A stretch of 64,000 nucleotides of DNA from Struthidea cinerea (GCA_013397865.1 VZTI01005043.1:124001-188000), one strand, 5' to 3'; shown: positions 37,522 to 51,022, numbered from the stretch's first letter. The notes: generated from the letters alone by a model not told the origin. Translations and numbers: made by a program.

Positions 37522-40500
37522 CACAGATTCGTGGTGCTTGTTCAGTGCAGTCCAGGTGAGTGGTGGGGAATACTTAAGAGCAATTTGTTAGCCAGAAATG
37601 GAACTGAGGATCCAGGAAGCTCTACTCTGTTGTCTAAAGAAACAACTGAAGTACATGGGGAAAAGTGTGATGGTGTCCACAGGGCAAGGAACAATCAGAT
37701 CTTTGCCTGGTGCCTGGAAACCACGTCCATGCCTTGGAGCCTTTACCCACAGCATTACTGTAGCAACCCCATACAGGGGATAAATTTTAAAAAGATAAAC
37801 TGCTAAAATGTATAGTTTCATTCAGGACCAGCGTGAAGTGTCAGCACAACCAACTCACTGGGATTCCGAGCTCTGTGTGTGGATGGTGAAATGGCAGCAA
37901 AGGAAAATGTGGTCCATTGGCAAGACAGCAGCAACTGTTAATTAATTTGGGAAACAAAAGAGAAAAAAGAAATCTCTTAAGCAGTTTGGGCTTGAGCTAA
38001 AATAGTACAGCAAGTACTAAAATCAGTAATTGTCACGGGTGTTAATTAGAACTGGGACCACACATACAAGATGTGACTCACACAATATACTAAAGAAGTC
38101 ACGTCTGAGTCAGGTTACAGAGAAAAATGGTTTTGCTGTAGCCTATCTTCGTATATTAAATAATTTTTTTCCTCTGTGCAGTGTATGAAGTCTTTAGGGA
38201 ACAGAGCTTATTAGAACTTAAGTGATAGCCAATACATTTGCCTGCATCCTCTCAAAGTTTGAACTCCCATATGTCAGCTCCAAAGCTGCAAACTCAGCCT
38301 TGGTATTAAAGATCTTGGAGCCCTAAGGCACTGATCCAGTGTGAATGGAAATTTCTTCATTTTCTCCATGTTATTTTAAATTTTCTGACAAATCAAATGG
38401 CATTATAAAGACATTTAGAGGGTTTAGCTCAGCTTCCTAAATCCTTTGGTGGATCATAAATATTTAAAGTTGATTATTTAACAGAAGGGTGATAAAGGAG
38501 GATATTTACCTGTGGGCTAATTTAAATAAAAATATTACTATGCCTCTGCATGGAGTTTCCTTTCTTTAAAATCTCAACTATCAACTGCTAACTTGCAAAA
38601 GTTAGTTCTTCTGGAAACTTGGAGAAAGATGGATATAAACCTGAAAATCTTAATATATTGGCAGTTCTACATAAAACCTTTTAGTACTCCATTCACATGG
38701 ATTTTAGTTCTAATAAATGTTTGTACAGAAAGTTCACTTATGATAATCTTCCCTAGAGAGTAATATTGGATTATGAAACTGTTGCAGGTTGTCACTCAAA
38801 TGTTTCTTCACTCAAAGACTTTTTGAGTTCTATGATTCTTTGCAATTCTTAAAAAAAGTCTCCCCCTGCTAGCACCTTCATACTATTGATGTGCCTTCCT
38901 TTGGCACAGAAATGTCTAAGGGCTAGGGGGTCATGACAGTGCAGACCCAGTCCTTCCTGGAACTGATGGGATTTGGAAGGGCTTTTGGGCTAAGGAATGG
39001 GGTTAGTTGCAGGATCAGCTTTGCTGCTCTGATGGCAGAAGCCTTAAGGAAGTAAACTTCCACGGAACATCAGGCATTTTTAGAAGCGTACTTCCCCACC
39101 CGCCCGCTAATCTTGGGCAAGTCTAGGTTACACCAAAAAATATATCGAATATGATATTAATGTACAGGAAAGTAATATTGGTAAGTCAGTCCAACTCCAT
39201 CTAGTAGGAGATGGATTGTGGTCCAGGAGGGAAGCAGGCTGCTCTCCCACATTCACACAACCTCTTCCTATGCAAACAGAGCTTCTATCCATGGAATTCC
39301 ACTGGGTCTTTGACTGCTTTGCATGGATATGTGTATCCTTACTGGGACAGACAGGGATAATGAGTTTGGAGCTCAACACTGCTTCTGATCCCAAAATGCT
39401 TTAATTGAAAGACTCTTCATTGCAAAGTAAAAGCCTCTACTCCCTTTTTTCAGCCAAATAGATGAAATAGCTCCGAGACAAACCACTCCAGGATGCACTG
39501 ACTTCCATGGGGCACGCAGACCTTTGCAATTACTTTTAATGGAGCTTCCTATTTGTGCTGGGAGCTTAGTCACTCTAGGCAAGGTTTGTCCATCTTGCGC
39601 CAGAGATGTGAAACAACAAGGTTCTGCTGATGAGAAAAAAAAAGATTCCTATTAAGTGCCAACATTAGATCAAGTTCCCACTCTTCCTCTTGGCAGCGTG
39701 GAGCCAGGCAGAAGGCAGAACCATATGTGCTTCTCCTAAGCGCTGATTTGCTGAAGTGTCGTTAGCCAGATTTAAGTGTTCTCCTTTAACTGTTAATAAG
39801 TGTGTTCGGGGACACTGAGTTACAGTCCAGAAAACCACCACACTTGTTTCCAAAATTTGAAAACGTGGTTTGGTGCTAGAATGAAAAGTTATTTTGACTG
39901 TTAGGTGTATTTTGTTTATATACATGCTGACACACATGAAGCTATAAAGTATAAAACATAAATTTAAAGACAGTACACAAGAATCAGAAGCTGGACATGT
40001 GTTTAGTGCACAACAGGAGATAAAAGTTATGTAGAAGTACCAGATCAAAGGCTTCTTGTTGCTGGTAGCTTTGGCAGGATCTCAACCAGCCCTTGCACTG
40101 CCCAGCCCTCTGCCCAGATCCCCAGCTCCCTGAGCACAAGCAGTACTTCCAAAGCAGATGAATTCTGGCCAGCTTCAAAGTCTGGATTCAGGTAGTACAC
40201 GGAAAAAGTGCTTTTGGCCTTCACTATACCCCTTCAGGAAGAGGTCAGCCATTCCTTTTGCTTTACCAAGCTCAGTCTCAATTTATTGGGATTAGCCACA
40301 TCCTGGTAAACAGCTAGGGAAGCCAACAGTTATGAGGGACTAAATACCACAAAGAGTATTTTAGAAAAAAAATCTATTTTCTAATTTTCACAATCCCTGC
40401 TGTGGGAAGAAATAATTTCGAACTTCAAGGAAAAGCAAACACGGGACAAGAGGCTGGAAAAAGGGATCAAAACAACAAAAGTATAGTAGCAGTAATGGCC

Positions 40501-43275
40501 AAAAAACATGGAAGGTAGGTGGGAGAGCAGAATTGCACCACAAAATTAGGGTTTACTTCTTCAGACTTGTTTTCTTTTAAAAGGCAGGTAAGAAATTTGG
40601 AGTACAGAACCATGTACTCCTTCTCAAAATTGAAGTACAATCTGTTCTGCACATCTGTGAATGCAGATGGTCACTGTTCTTAATAATTTAGCACAAAAAC
40701 TAACACACAGTTCCTTTGACTGAGGTAAAAATTATGTATGTAGCTTGTGTTATTCATCCAGCCATCCTGGGTACACCTTTCGTTCATAGCAGCACCATGA
40801 CTATTTTCACAACAAGATCCTACACACATTTACTACAGTAAACCAATTTGTTTTTATAATAAAATATAGCAAAATAGAGGTTGAATCTGAAATTGCTTTG
40901 TTAGTAGGAAATGACACCCTTTCCCCACATCCTTTTGCCAAGATTTTAGGTCAATTTTCTGTGTTACGGCTTTATATAATGTGCTAGTACATGCTTTATA
41001 AAAGGAGTCGAAAAGGAAGTACAGCCTATTATTATGTTTATTGTGGTTTTGGTTGGTTTTCACACCCTGATTGTCTCACTTAAAATAACAAAGGAGAAAT
41101 ATCTGTCAGATGGGGGAAACCACAGGACACCACACTATTGGTGCCTGCAGTTATCTCGGAGAAACAAGCATGGGAAGTCAGTACTTGATAACTTGTAAGA
41201 AAACGCACAGAAATATAATTAAAAGAAATAGTGGAGGAGGAAATAGTCTTGGGCTGAATGCTAAATGAAAGACTGTATTAATACCTAGGTAGTATTTATA
41301 ACTGAAGTTACATAGCTTATTTATTGATCTGGTCCCTTTTGCCAGCATGTCAAAGTTAAAGAACTGCAGCATATTTTTTCTTATGTGTTTTTGGAAGGAA
41401 AGTGAGCCCCAAGCTCTTTAGTAGCACAAGTAAATTGCAGCATCATGCTCTTACAGTGTTTACAGATTTTGTAACATGTATTGTGCCTCTTCTCCCAGTG
41501 TTAAGAAATGCAATTTGTCTTTTACTCCTTACCAAGTGGTGAAAAAAAATTTTAAAAATGAAGGATGGTGATGATCATAGAAACAAGTCATTAAAATGCA
41601 ATTTTCCAGACAGTTTTCTTTTTGCTGTCAGTACATAACTTCTTTAGAATATGTTTACAAAAAATTGAAGAAAACCGTGGACTTGCCTTGAGTTGCATGT
41701 TCCTTAGCAGTGTCATCCTAATGCAGAAACTTGCTCCCTTTTTACAGTGGTTGTAGCTAGTTTTCATTGTGTGCTATTATTCGTTTTTGTTGCCGTAAAT
41801 TGGAAATAACACCAAGAAGTCAAGAGGGCTATGCTGGTGTAGGGCTGGAAAGCAACTGGAAATCAGGATCTGTCCAGGCTGCAAGAGGCTCTTTTCTTCT
41901 TCACATAATCCATTTCCTTACACCCTGTGATTTTCACAACACTGCAGCATTTTCCCGTCTCTAAGTCTAAGGATAGTTTTTATTAGCACTGATGTGAACA
42001 TGCACCTGTCTCTAGAAGGAGCTGTACTTTTGACTTGTCAGGCAATGTGTGATTGAACTTAGAGATAAATACTTGTTTTGGCCTGAATGGTTTCAGCAAA
42101 TCTATCCCTTAACCTGCTCCCTTTGAAACTCTTACACATTTTGGAGCCCTGCAATAATATTGCTCTGTCAACAAGGGGAACAGAGCTCTCTGTGTAGATA
42201 ACGAGTGAAATACCCTTCACTGCCCATATAACCACAGATTCACCTTTATTTACGTTTGGAAACAAATCATCTGCTCTATAAAATGCTGGTCTAATTACTT
42301 TCAGTGAATAGACTCCAAAATTCCTCTGAAACAATACTGTGCCAATGCAAGTTTTTAATGTTTTAATTTGAATTGCTAAAATTGATATTTAAAATGAGAC
42401 TTTGTGATTCTATTCTAGTACTGGAAGTGGAGAAAAAAGCAGAAATGAAAAGCTAAATATCAAATACAGCTATTGTTCAGCGTGAAAATGAAGGCTTTTT
42501 TTGAAAAACAAATAAATTAAGATTAAATTGTGAATGTTGATAGGTAAACGGGCGGATATTTGGGTGTATGTGTGGGTATGTGTGTCTGAAATGGAACCAT
42601 TTCTTGCAGGGTATAACCAGTCCAGGCTGGTTGTGAACTTTGCTAAGGCACACTCTATTTTTATCTGAAATAAGCAGTTTGGGGATTTTTTTGTTTGTTT
42701 TGGTTTTGGTTTTTTTCCCCAATTCGGCAAAAGGGAAGTTGCTGAGTTGTTTGTATGAAGTTCCTTTGCTTTTAGTATAATTGCTGCATGAAAGACAAAG
42801 AGCTGAATATGCACACTACACAGTTTAGACAGCCTATGTTGTTTGCCTAGCAGATTGTATTATAATAAAAGTAACTTAACACCTCCCAGGAAGCTCTTTG
42901 AAATCTTCAAGAGTAGGAAGGTGGTAAGAAAAGGCTTTCCAAGAGCTTGTGTGCACAATCTCTGTCTAGGCTCTGGATTGTGCTGGTAGCCAAGGTGTTA
43001 CTGAAGTTGATTCAGTCAGGCCAGTCCTTTCTGTTTGCAGCCTTGATCCTTTATGTGCAGATGCATTTCTGAGCTGTATTTATCCCATTCAGCATTCACT
43101 TAGGAATGTTCGTTGGGAATATAAGGGAAATGTACACTGCAGCACTCAGGAACAGCCCTCAGGAAGGTTGTAGCCAAGCTTCTTGCTGCAGAGTAGAGTT
43201 ACAGCACTTGTCACAATTTTAGGATCAAAGTTGGATTAATGAGGATAAAAAACAGCACAGAGTTTTTTCCTCTTA
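37522..43275. other. Unannotated single-copy sequence, no gene seen
   Basis: About 5.8 kb with short chance ORFs (up to 127 codons, none recognised). It contains a good splice-donor-like CAG/GTGAGT at 37553-37561 just right of the LTR. No known repeat was identified. Confidence 0.5.
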
Positions 43276-43785
43276 ATTAATCGAGGGAAGTGATTCTGCC
43301 CCTCTGCTCTGCTCAGGTGAGACTCTCCTTGAAGTGCTGCATCCAGCTTTGGGGTCTCAGCACAGGAAGGACTTGGAGCAAGTCCAGAGGAGGGACACCA
43401 AGTGTTGATCAGAGGCATTGTTCAGTCAGGAAAAGGGAAGGCTTTGGGGTGACCTAAAGTGCAGCTTTCCAGTACCTGAAGGGAGCCTGTAAGAAAGACG
43501 GAAAGGCTTTTTACTGGAGCATGTAGCGATAGGACACAGAGGAATGGCTGCAAGCTGAGAAAGAGTGGGCTTAGGTTAGATATTAGGAAAAAATTCAGTG
43601 AGGGTTATGGTAACAGGTTGCCCACAGAAGCTGTGGCTGCTCCATCCCTGAAAGTGTCCACGGCCAGGTTGGATGGAGTTCTGAGCAGCCTGGTCCAGTG
43701 GAAAGTGTCCCTGCCCATGGCAGGGGGTTGGAATGAGGTGATCCTTAGAGGTCCCTTCCAACCTCAAACACTCCATGATTCTATC
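43276..43785 (+). mobile_element. CR1 LINE, 5'-truncated 3' portion (plus strand)
   Basis: About 510 bp of the CR1 ORF2 C-terminal region plus tail. The stretch GGGAAGTGATTCTGCCCCTCTG..CTCTGCTC and the later CCAGAGGAGGGACACCAA and TTTCCAGTACCTGAAGGGAGCC are CR1 landmarks in order. The 43620-43740 part translates to TEAVAAPSLKVSTARLDG..LVQWKVSLPMAGG, the same ORF2 end seen in the minus-strand copy near 1.4 kb. It finishes CCTTCCAACCTCAAACACTCCATGATTCTATC. The frame is broken by indels across the fragment, so it is a dead copy. The left edge is approximate. Confidence 0.94.
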
Positions 43786-46119
43786 AGTGGGGGGATACTG
43801 AAAATAAGGACTAAAAGCCCCTAAAAACTGTTTCTCCAAATGGGGCTACCTCTGAGGGTGTACTGAGATACCCAAATCCCTTTGGAACTACAGATTTTTA
43901 TGTGCACCATTGCAGTGATGTGTCGGGGAGGTACAAATACAGGAACAAAGAGCAACTTAAAGAAATAAATACATTAGTTGTGGTCAGCTTCATTTAACCT
44001 GCTATGAGGTATGCATGAAAAGTATCGGCCTTACTCAACTTGGCAAAACATGAGGGTAAAGCAGATAAACTGTGGGGCTTTTACTATAAAGCATGAAACT
44101 TACCCTCTTCCACGATTATTCAACTGCTATTCCCACCTTTTTCATATGATCTAATGAGCTTGTAGTTACTCTGAGCTTCAGAAAGTTTTAACACAGAGGT
44201 TAAACACTTTTACTGTGCTCTTTACTGGTCTGATTTTTGCATTCAGTTCAGCTGAAATCTTTGGGTTAAGGAGGTTATTTTTTTCCAGCCTTACAACTTG
44301 AAATAGGAGAAATACAAATCTGTAGGAAACACCACACCACAGTGCAGGTGCTAGAGAGCAGGAAGATTATTTGGCACTATGCTAAATATCCCAAAGGATA
44401 TTTGAGACAGTATATCCACATCAACAAGTGTACTTTTCCATTAAATATGCTGAACGGAAGATTATCCTGTAGCATCTGCGGCCAAGTCCTGTCAAGTGAG
44501 CAAAGTTTTGGCTCTTGGATTCTGCTTTTTTGCTCAATTTAATCTCCAAGGAATTCCCTTCACGTGCCTCAAGATGTGGGAAAACAAAAATATTGCAGTG
44601 ATCCGGGGTGTCTCTTTAAAAAACAATCAAAATCACAGTGTTTCTCTTACTGTTGTGTTGCAAAGACCTGGATTCCATTATCTCCCTGTGCTATTTTCAT
44701 TTTTCCAGAAGTCACTGGGCAGTGGAGTGGGAATTCCAGCTGCAGCAGAACACCTGCTTTGGGAAGGATGGTGCATATTTCATTGCATGGTTCAGTATGT
44801 CACCTCACTAACAGAGCAGAAGTGCTTTCACCAGACTGGTTGTCACTGTTCTGCTCTGGGAAAATTGTGTCAAGGAGAATAGAGGAGTTTTCTGTGATAA
44901 AATGAAGCCTTGGAAGCCTTTAGGTAGCCTGCCATGGTTTGTAGGAACGTGCCTGGTATTTATGTGTAGGCTGGGAGTGGGCTTTTCTCCTTCCCTTGAT
45001 TCTCCTTGGCACAAATATGGGATTGCTCTGATGAGAATAAATTGCTCAGGTGTTGTTTCTGGGACACTTCAAATAAAGTGTCGAAGATGATTGCAGGAGA
45101 ACTTGGTGGTTTTAACATCATTACTGCATGTGTGGAGGAGACTGATATTTAGCTAAAAAATACAAATTTAGGAACATCACAAAGGAACAGTTAGTACTGA
45201 TTTTTGTATGTAAGGGGCGTTTGTTTTGTTGGTTGCTTGATTTGGTTTATAAATTACAGCCTTGCAGGATCTTGTTTTGTTGTTGTTCACTCTTTTGCTT
45301 CCACCTTCACTGCTTCTAAATTATCCTTGCTAATAATGATCTCCACTCAAAGTCCTTTCTAGATCTCACAGAAAATCCTGAACACGTTCAAGAAGGGCAC
45401 CTTAAAATTTTCATTTAATTCTTGAATCTTTACTTGATAGAATTCAGAGCAGGAGGCAGATATCAGCACTGCTTTTGGCTTTTTATAGCTGAATTTATCT
45501 GACAAAAATGGGACGGTTTGTAGTGCTGGTCTAGCTATTTTCACCTCATCTGATATCGATATCAGTGTGAATAATGCTCGTGTGGGCCTTCCCTGATAAT
45601 GTCTTCTTTAAAAGACAATGTAATCGTAAGATCAGGTAAAGTTAATATTCTATGTACCAGAGAGATTCTGTCAGCTGGTACAATTATGATTCTCCTGGAT
45701 GCGGCATGGTAATTATACAAATGAATGGAAGATGCCTGTCTTGATTGAGTTTTTAATCGATTGGATGGACAGGTTGTTAATCAAGCTAGAAGAGCATTAA
45801 AAGCCCTGTGTGGGAGTATTTCTTGTACTGTTCTCCTTTTTCTGTTTTATTGATGTTTCTTTTTATTAATTTTTCTGAAGACAAAAGGATAAAAAACCAG
45901 ACCAGGAGAAGCAGAATCTTCTCACTTTCACTGTTTTGCAACAAATCAAGTGAAGACAAAAGGAAGGAAATTGAGACTGAAAGGTCTGTCTTAAAAAAAC
46001 CTGTATATATGATTTGTGATTTACTTAATTTTCCACACAAGTCTGTTACAAAGAACTGAATATAGAGAAGAATTACTTTTGTCTTTGCTTTCTGAAGGAA
46101 CATATGCAGAAAAAAAGGA
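43786..46119. other. Unannotated single-copy sequence, no gene seen
   Basis: About 2.3 kb between the CR1 and the class I LTR. The longest ORF is 128 codons (44496-44882, plus) and is not recognisable. No repeat or RNA gene was seen. Confidence 0.5.
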
Positions 46120-46123
46120 AGAC

Positions 46124-46739
46124 TGTTGCTTCCCGCGTGTGGCTTTGCAGTGCGATGCTGCGACCTTCCAAAAGTGTCTCCTCAGGGAAGCCGCTCGGCA
46201 GGACCAGCACACGCTCACACACGCACACATGCACACACATACGGCTAGCTCCAGTAGTATGAGTCGATGGCAAAGAGCTGGGAAGGGTCTCCGTGTAGAG
46301 TTCCACGGAGGTTTATTGCAGCCACACCCCAAAGGGATCCAATGATGAAAACCAGACACAATGGAGGGTCCAGGTTTAAGTACGGGAGCGGGGTGAGCAT
46401 CAGCGACCAATGATCTGAGGGCACGGGGGTGGTACAAAGGCAGGACTAGGGTAAGGGAACCAATAGGGAAACTCTGGGGGAGTGGTGAGGGGCAAGGGCC
46501 AATGGGGGGAACTTGGAGTGGAGAACCTTCTAGGGCATGGGACAAATAAGGTAGCAAGGGGACAGAGAGGCCAACAGCCAACCAGGGAAGCAGAATTGGG
46601 GTATATTAACATAGCAAAGCAATGCATCCTGGGAGATGCTTCTTTTCTCACCCTAACCTGGGGAGGTTCTCTGATCCTAGGGACTGTCTCACCTGAAGAC
46701 TTTCTTTGTCCCTTCTTCCACAAGCCAGCTATTACTGCA
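46124..46739 (-). mobile_element. Solo LTR, class I (ERV1/gammaretrovirus-like), 4-bp target duplication
   Basis: 616 bp. In sense (minus strand) it starts TGCAGTAATAGCTGGC and ends GGAAGCAACA. It is flanked by AGAC at 46120-46123 and 46740-46743, a 4-bp duplication as made by gammaretroviral integrases. In sense it has several CCAAT-type boxes (ATTGG on the minus strand), a TATA-like ACTTAAACC, and CAATAAACC (plus TTTATT at 46312-46317) as the polyadenylation signal. U5 contains a CA/GT-rich stretch (about 46208-46242). It is markedly richer in GC and CpG than its surroundings. Long ORFs here (186 codons, minus) are LTR read-through, not genes. The LTR structure is firm; class assignment rests on duplication length and U3/R features. 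Confidence 0.82.
46312..46317 (-). terminator. Polyadenylation signal AATAAA in class I LTR
   Basis: Plus TTTATT in GGAGGTTTATTGCAGCC reads GCAATAAACCTCC in LTR sense, followed by about 190 bp of remaining R-U5. Confidence 0.7.
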
Positions 46740-49700
46740 AGACTCAGGCTTGCTAAGAGTATATAGAAGTCTGCTTAAAAAACATTCCTTTCTAAGTCTC
46801 TCGTAGTGCAAAGCAATAATGCAAATAACAGCAAATAGATCAAGTTCATGCAAATTAAAACACACTCCATTAATTAAAAACCTTGGTAAACTGGAATGTC
46901 AGGCATCTGTCTTGATTTTAGTGACATAATTATTTCTTTGAAGACATGAGAGGTGGTTCCTGGATCCCAGTGACCTGGCAGTTGGAAAATGGAAGCCCAG
47001 TGCTGTGTTGGTGTTTGGAGGTACATTTGGGTATTTATGCCAGGGGAGAGGCTCCTCAGAAATAACCAATTGTGAGCCATTTGATACTGAAAGGAAAAAA
47101 AAGTAAATTAAAAATCTGCTTATAAGGCTGTGTTCCCTGGGCCTTTTCCTTAGCTATAAATGGAAATCTTCTGTAGACTGGAATGATGTGACATTCCTCT
47201 TACCTTAAGGAGCATCTCCCTGTCTCAGATCCTGAGATCAGTCCTTCAGAAAGTCCATTAGTGGCTTCTTTCTAGTATGAGAATTGACCTTGCATAACGC
47301 CCTTCATCCTCATTTTGTCCATTTCTTTCCCAACACACTAATTTGGAGCCTTGTTCCCCAAGGTACCTGTGTAGGTCTGTTCCCTGAATGTTTCAATGCT
47401 ATTAATTTATCACCAGCATGCTGTATGCAGCACCACCTACTTTAGAGATGGGAATGGAATTCCTGACTTCCACTTGTCCTTTTCCTTCACCATCTCTTCC
47501 CCCAGAAGAGCCCTTGACCTGTTCTGTGGGTGGATGTTGTGGTCTGTGCTAGAAATGGTTTTTAAGTGCTTTGAGGTCTTCTGTGAAGGACGGGAAATGT
47601 GAAAACCCACTGATGGGGGAGAGGAAGTCAGACTAAACACCATCTTCCCACCAGCAGCGCATCCTGTGACCTGCTTTAGCTGAAATGTTAATGTCTAAGT
47701 GGATTTTTATTAGAAATCAGTCTCCCAGATTCTAATTCTGATGTCAGAGGTTGCCAGCAATATCAATAAAAAGCCAGCAGTGTGGCCTTTATTCCCTGCT
47801 GCAGTGATGGCATGTGACAAAAATAAGTATGATAATTTTATAGTTTCTTTTTTTTTTTTCTGCCCAAAACATAGCTGTGTTAATCTGAAAGACAGCTGAT
47901 TTTTCAAGGTCAAAAGTGCCTGGCTACAAATTGATGAGCTATTATGCATGTCTGTGGGTTTTTTTGATGGTTCTGTATTAATAATATGCTTGCAGAACAG
48001 GCCATAAAAATTCCATTTGAGGGTATTAAAACATACTGGGGCATTTAATCAGGTTAGAATTCCTGTCAGCTGGCTGTAGTCACGGTGTTGTTCAGTCCAT
48101 CATTAACAAAGTGTGCAAGAGATCAAGACAAATGGCTGTTCCATCATTTCAGATATCACTGGGATGACCTTTTTGTTTTGGGCACTTGACTAGTGGCTGA
48201 GTGTTTGTGGGGACACTGCTGGCGAGCAGAGTAGTCCACCCCTCCTACTGCAAGCAAATCTGTATAGTAAGGTAGAAGAACAGAAAATATTTCCACTGTA
48301 ACAAAGCTTTTTGTAACAGGAAAACATGCATTTTGCAGAAAAATTGTATTAAAGTGTAGATTGCATCATCAACTTCTATGATTATTCTTTAATAAAGATC
48401 CATTTGTTTTGCTGGGGGTGTGATGTACATGGCTGCTCTTGAGCAACCTTACCATGAAAGTCAACTTACAGTAGAAAATATTGCAGCTTAAAATAGATAT
48501 TTTGAGGTACTGAGAATTTTGCTGGGTAGCAAAGGTGTTAATATTTCAACCAAGATTTGACCCCATGTAAAATCTTTAAGATAATATTGTGCATGAAGTC
48601 CCATTAGAGAAACTCCAAATTAATATGTCCCTTTTTGCATTGAAATTGAAGTAGCTTCAAAAGTAAATGAGACTGTGAATGAAAATTAAGCTAGAAATTG
48701 GAATTGGAATTGCAATACATTATGTTTTTACATGTAGCAAATGCTTTTAAAAATGCAGATTTTCTTGAGACAGAGGATTCTGATTTTGAATAGCTTAGCA
48801 GATATCTTTTTTGGCAGCTTCTTTAGAATAGACAAAAAAGAAGTTTGTTTTTAGGCTGGAAAAACCTTGATACAGTCCTTGCCTACATTTTTAAAGTAAT
48901 ACCTTGATAAATGATGCCCATTGTGCTATAGTCATAGTCTTATTACTTATAAACATTTTAAGGGCAGCATATTCAGCTGAATGAATAGAATATATTTTAA
49001 TTAATATTTAACCTATTTCAGTTTTGCCTGAATTGATCATACTTTAAGACACTTTATATTTTGTGCTTTTGTATCACATATGTTTACAACCTCCAGAAAT
49101 GCGAGATTTCTCATGCTTTCATTATTTTCATAAGAAAAAGTCAGATCCTTTCATTCCTTCCGCCTGCCATTCTGGTCATGCCTGGTAGAAACTTTTAAGC
49201 TGAGCATCACTACATGATTTAGGTTTTATTAGGGTTTTTTTTGTTTCTGTCTTGAAGAGAAGCAACCTGTACACTGTTTGCTCAAGGTAAGCTCAATGTC
49301 AGTTTGCTCTGGAAGTGTTGCTGAGGGATAGGGATTTGTCCCCCCTGTTGGCAGAGGCTGGCTGGCCAAGGGGTGAACGATGCTCCTGCCACATCTCAGC
49401 GCTTCTCTTCGGAAGCTGCAGCCAGCTTGGCTCCTGGTGAACATATGGATAGAGGCAATTCTCCAACACTGGCTTTGGGGTGATGAAAGCCTCTGAAGTT
49501 GCTGCTGCCCTGGCTGAGCTGATGGGACGGAGGCAGGAGGTCTTTGGATCAGCCTTATGTGGTGGAAAGCCTTCAGTGCTCTCAAGGTGAAACGCATCTT
49601 CTTGCTCCTTTCCTGAATAATTAAATAATTGCAGCAGTGCTAAGGAAGCAGAGTAAAAATTTGACTTTAAAGACTGGTTCTGGTTTAAGTCCTGCTGATC

Positions 49701-50972
49701 ATGGCTTTTTCTTGCATTAGAATTGTGGGCAGTGTTTTCTACAAAACGTGGAGAAGGATAACAAGGTGTTAAATGGGATATAGGCAGCGAAGTTCAGCGA
49801 CTAAATGGCAGCTTACATGGTGGGACTGTGTAAGGCTAGCTGTGGCCATTTTTCAGCTGTTTCCTATGAGATGTGCATCATATTCTCAGCAAAAGGCATC
49901 TTAGGAAACCACAAAGAAAATGAAGCTAGGTATGGCTTTGGTTTCAGCATCTTTAGTGTCACATACCCCTATAGTCTTTCTTAGTACATAGCGTAAAAGG
50001 AGAAGGAAACTCAGGAGATTATAAAAGGCTTTTTATTAAGTGATGGAGTTCCAGATAATTGTCTTTTTCCTGAATATAATAAAAGCTAAAGCTCTTTGGC
50101 AAGTGAGCGCTTTGGCAAAACTATTTTACTTCTGCCTACTGGATGTGCTAATTGTGTGATATGATGCCTTACAGAGGGAGGAGTGTCTTGAGAGATGCCT
50201 TATGAAATATCAGGACGTGTTTTTGCGTAGCTTTATAGAAAATCTTTCCAATAAATGGCCACTATAAGTAGCCTGTGGATCTTCAAAATTGTGGCCTTCT
50301 GACGGGAGGCCAGAAGTACTGCTTTGGTGGGCAAGTACTGCTCACTCATTACATTTTATTGGGTTTTTACCACACTTTACAAGCCAACCACTGACTGCTA
50401 GTAAGATTCCACTCTTATTTTCACTGTATTTATCCATAATGTTGGTTAATCCTTTAGCAGCTATATGATATAAAATCTAAGCACAGAATGAGATGTTTAT
50501 TATCAATTTTCTCACCATGAATTGACTTTTGTCAGGTGCAGCTGACAAAATCCTGCTGGCAACACTTTGGAAGCAGCATCCCAGCCTCTCCAAGAGCAGG
50601 CTTTGCTTCCTGTGCTGCTTCCATTCCAAGAAACATTTGCAGTTTTCCTGATTTCAGTGTACGTACCTTCAAAATCTGGATAGGGATGTCTAACCCTGTG
50701 TCATTGCTCCCCCTCCGTTATGGCACATATTCTTACCAGTTCTACCTATTTACAAGGATGTTTATCCCAGGCAGAGAGGATCTTGCTAAAAGAAAGTCTG
50801 TCTAATAAAACTTCAGCTATGGCAGCAGCCTGGTGACATCTTGCATCGGTGGCAGCATGCCAGTTTATGGTACTAATGAACACATTTCTTGATAATTTTT
50901 AAATTTACAACTGCAATGAGAAAAACATATTTTTCATTTACATGCAAAAAAATCCCAAAAAATCAAACAAAA

Positions 50973-51022
50973 CCCCCCTCCAAACCCCCCCAAAAGCCCC
51001 AAACACCACCCCCCCCCCCCCC
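50973..51022 (-). repeat. C-tract cluster, G-quadruplex potential on minus strand
   Basis: Cytosine runs of 6 (50973-50978), 7 (50985-50991), 4 (50997-51000) and 14 (51009-51022) are separated by loops of 6, 5 and 8 bases. The minus strand therefore carries four or more G-runs close enough for a G-quadruplex, and the plus strand an i-motif. It lies in an A-rich context. Confidence 0.85.

Noticed and set aside
38815..38850. GTTCTATGATTCTTTGC resembling a CR1 tail
   Set aside because: The octamer-like tail is present but there is no upstream CR1 body (no CCTTCCAACC-type stretch), so it is too weak to call.
46021..46581. 186-codon minus-strand ORF
   Set aside because: It lies almost wholly in the class I LTR (U3-R-U5). 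The GC-rich LTR lacks stops by composition, and no retroviral protein motif is present.
49229..49597. 122-codon minus-strand ORF in a GC-richer stretch
   Set aside because: No known motif, and composition alone explains the lack of stops.
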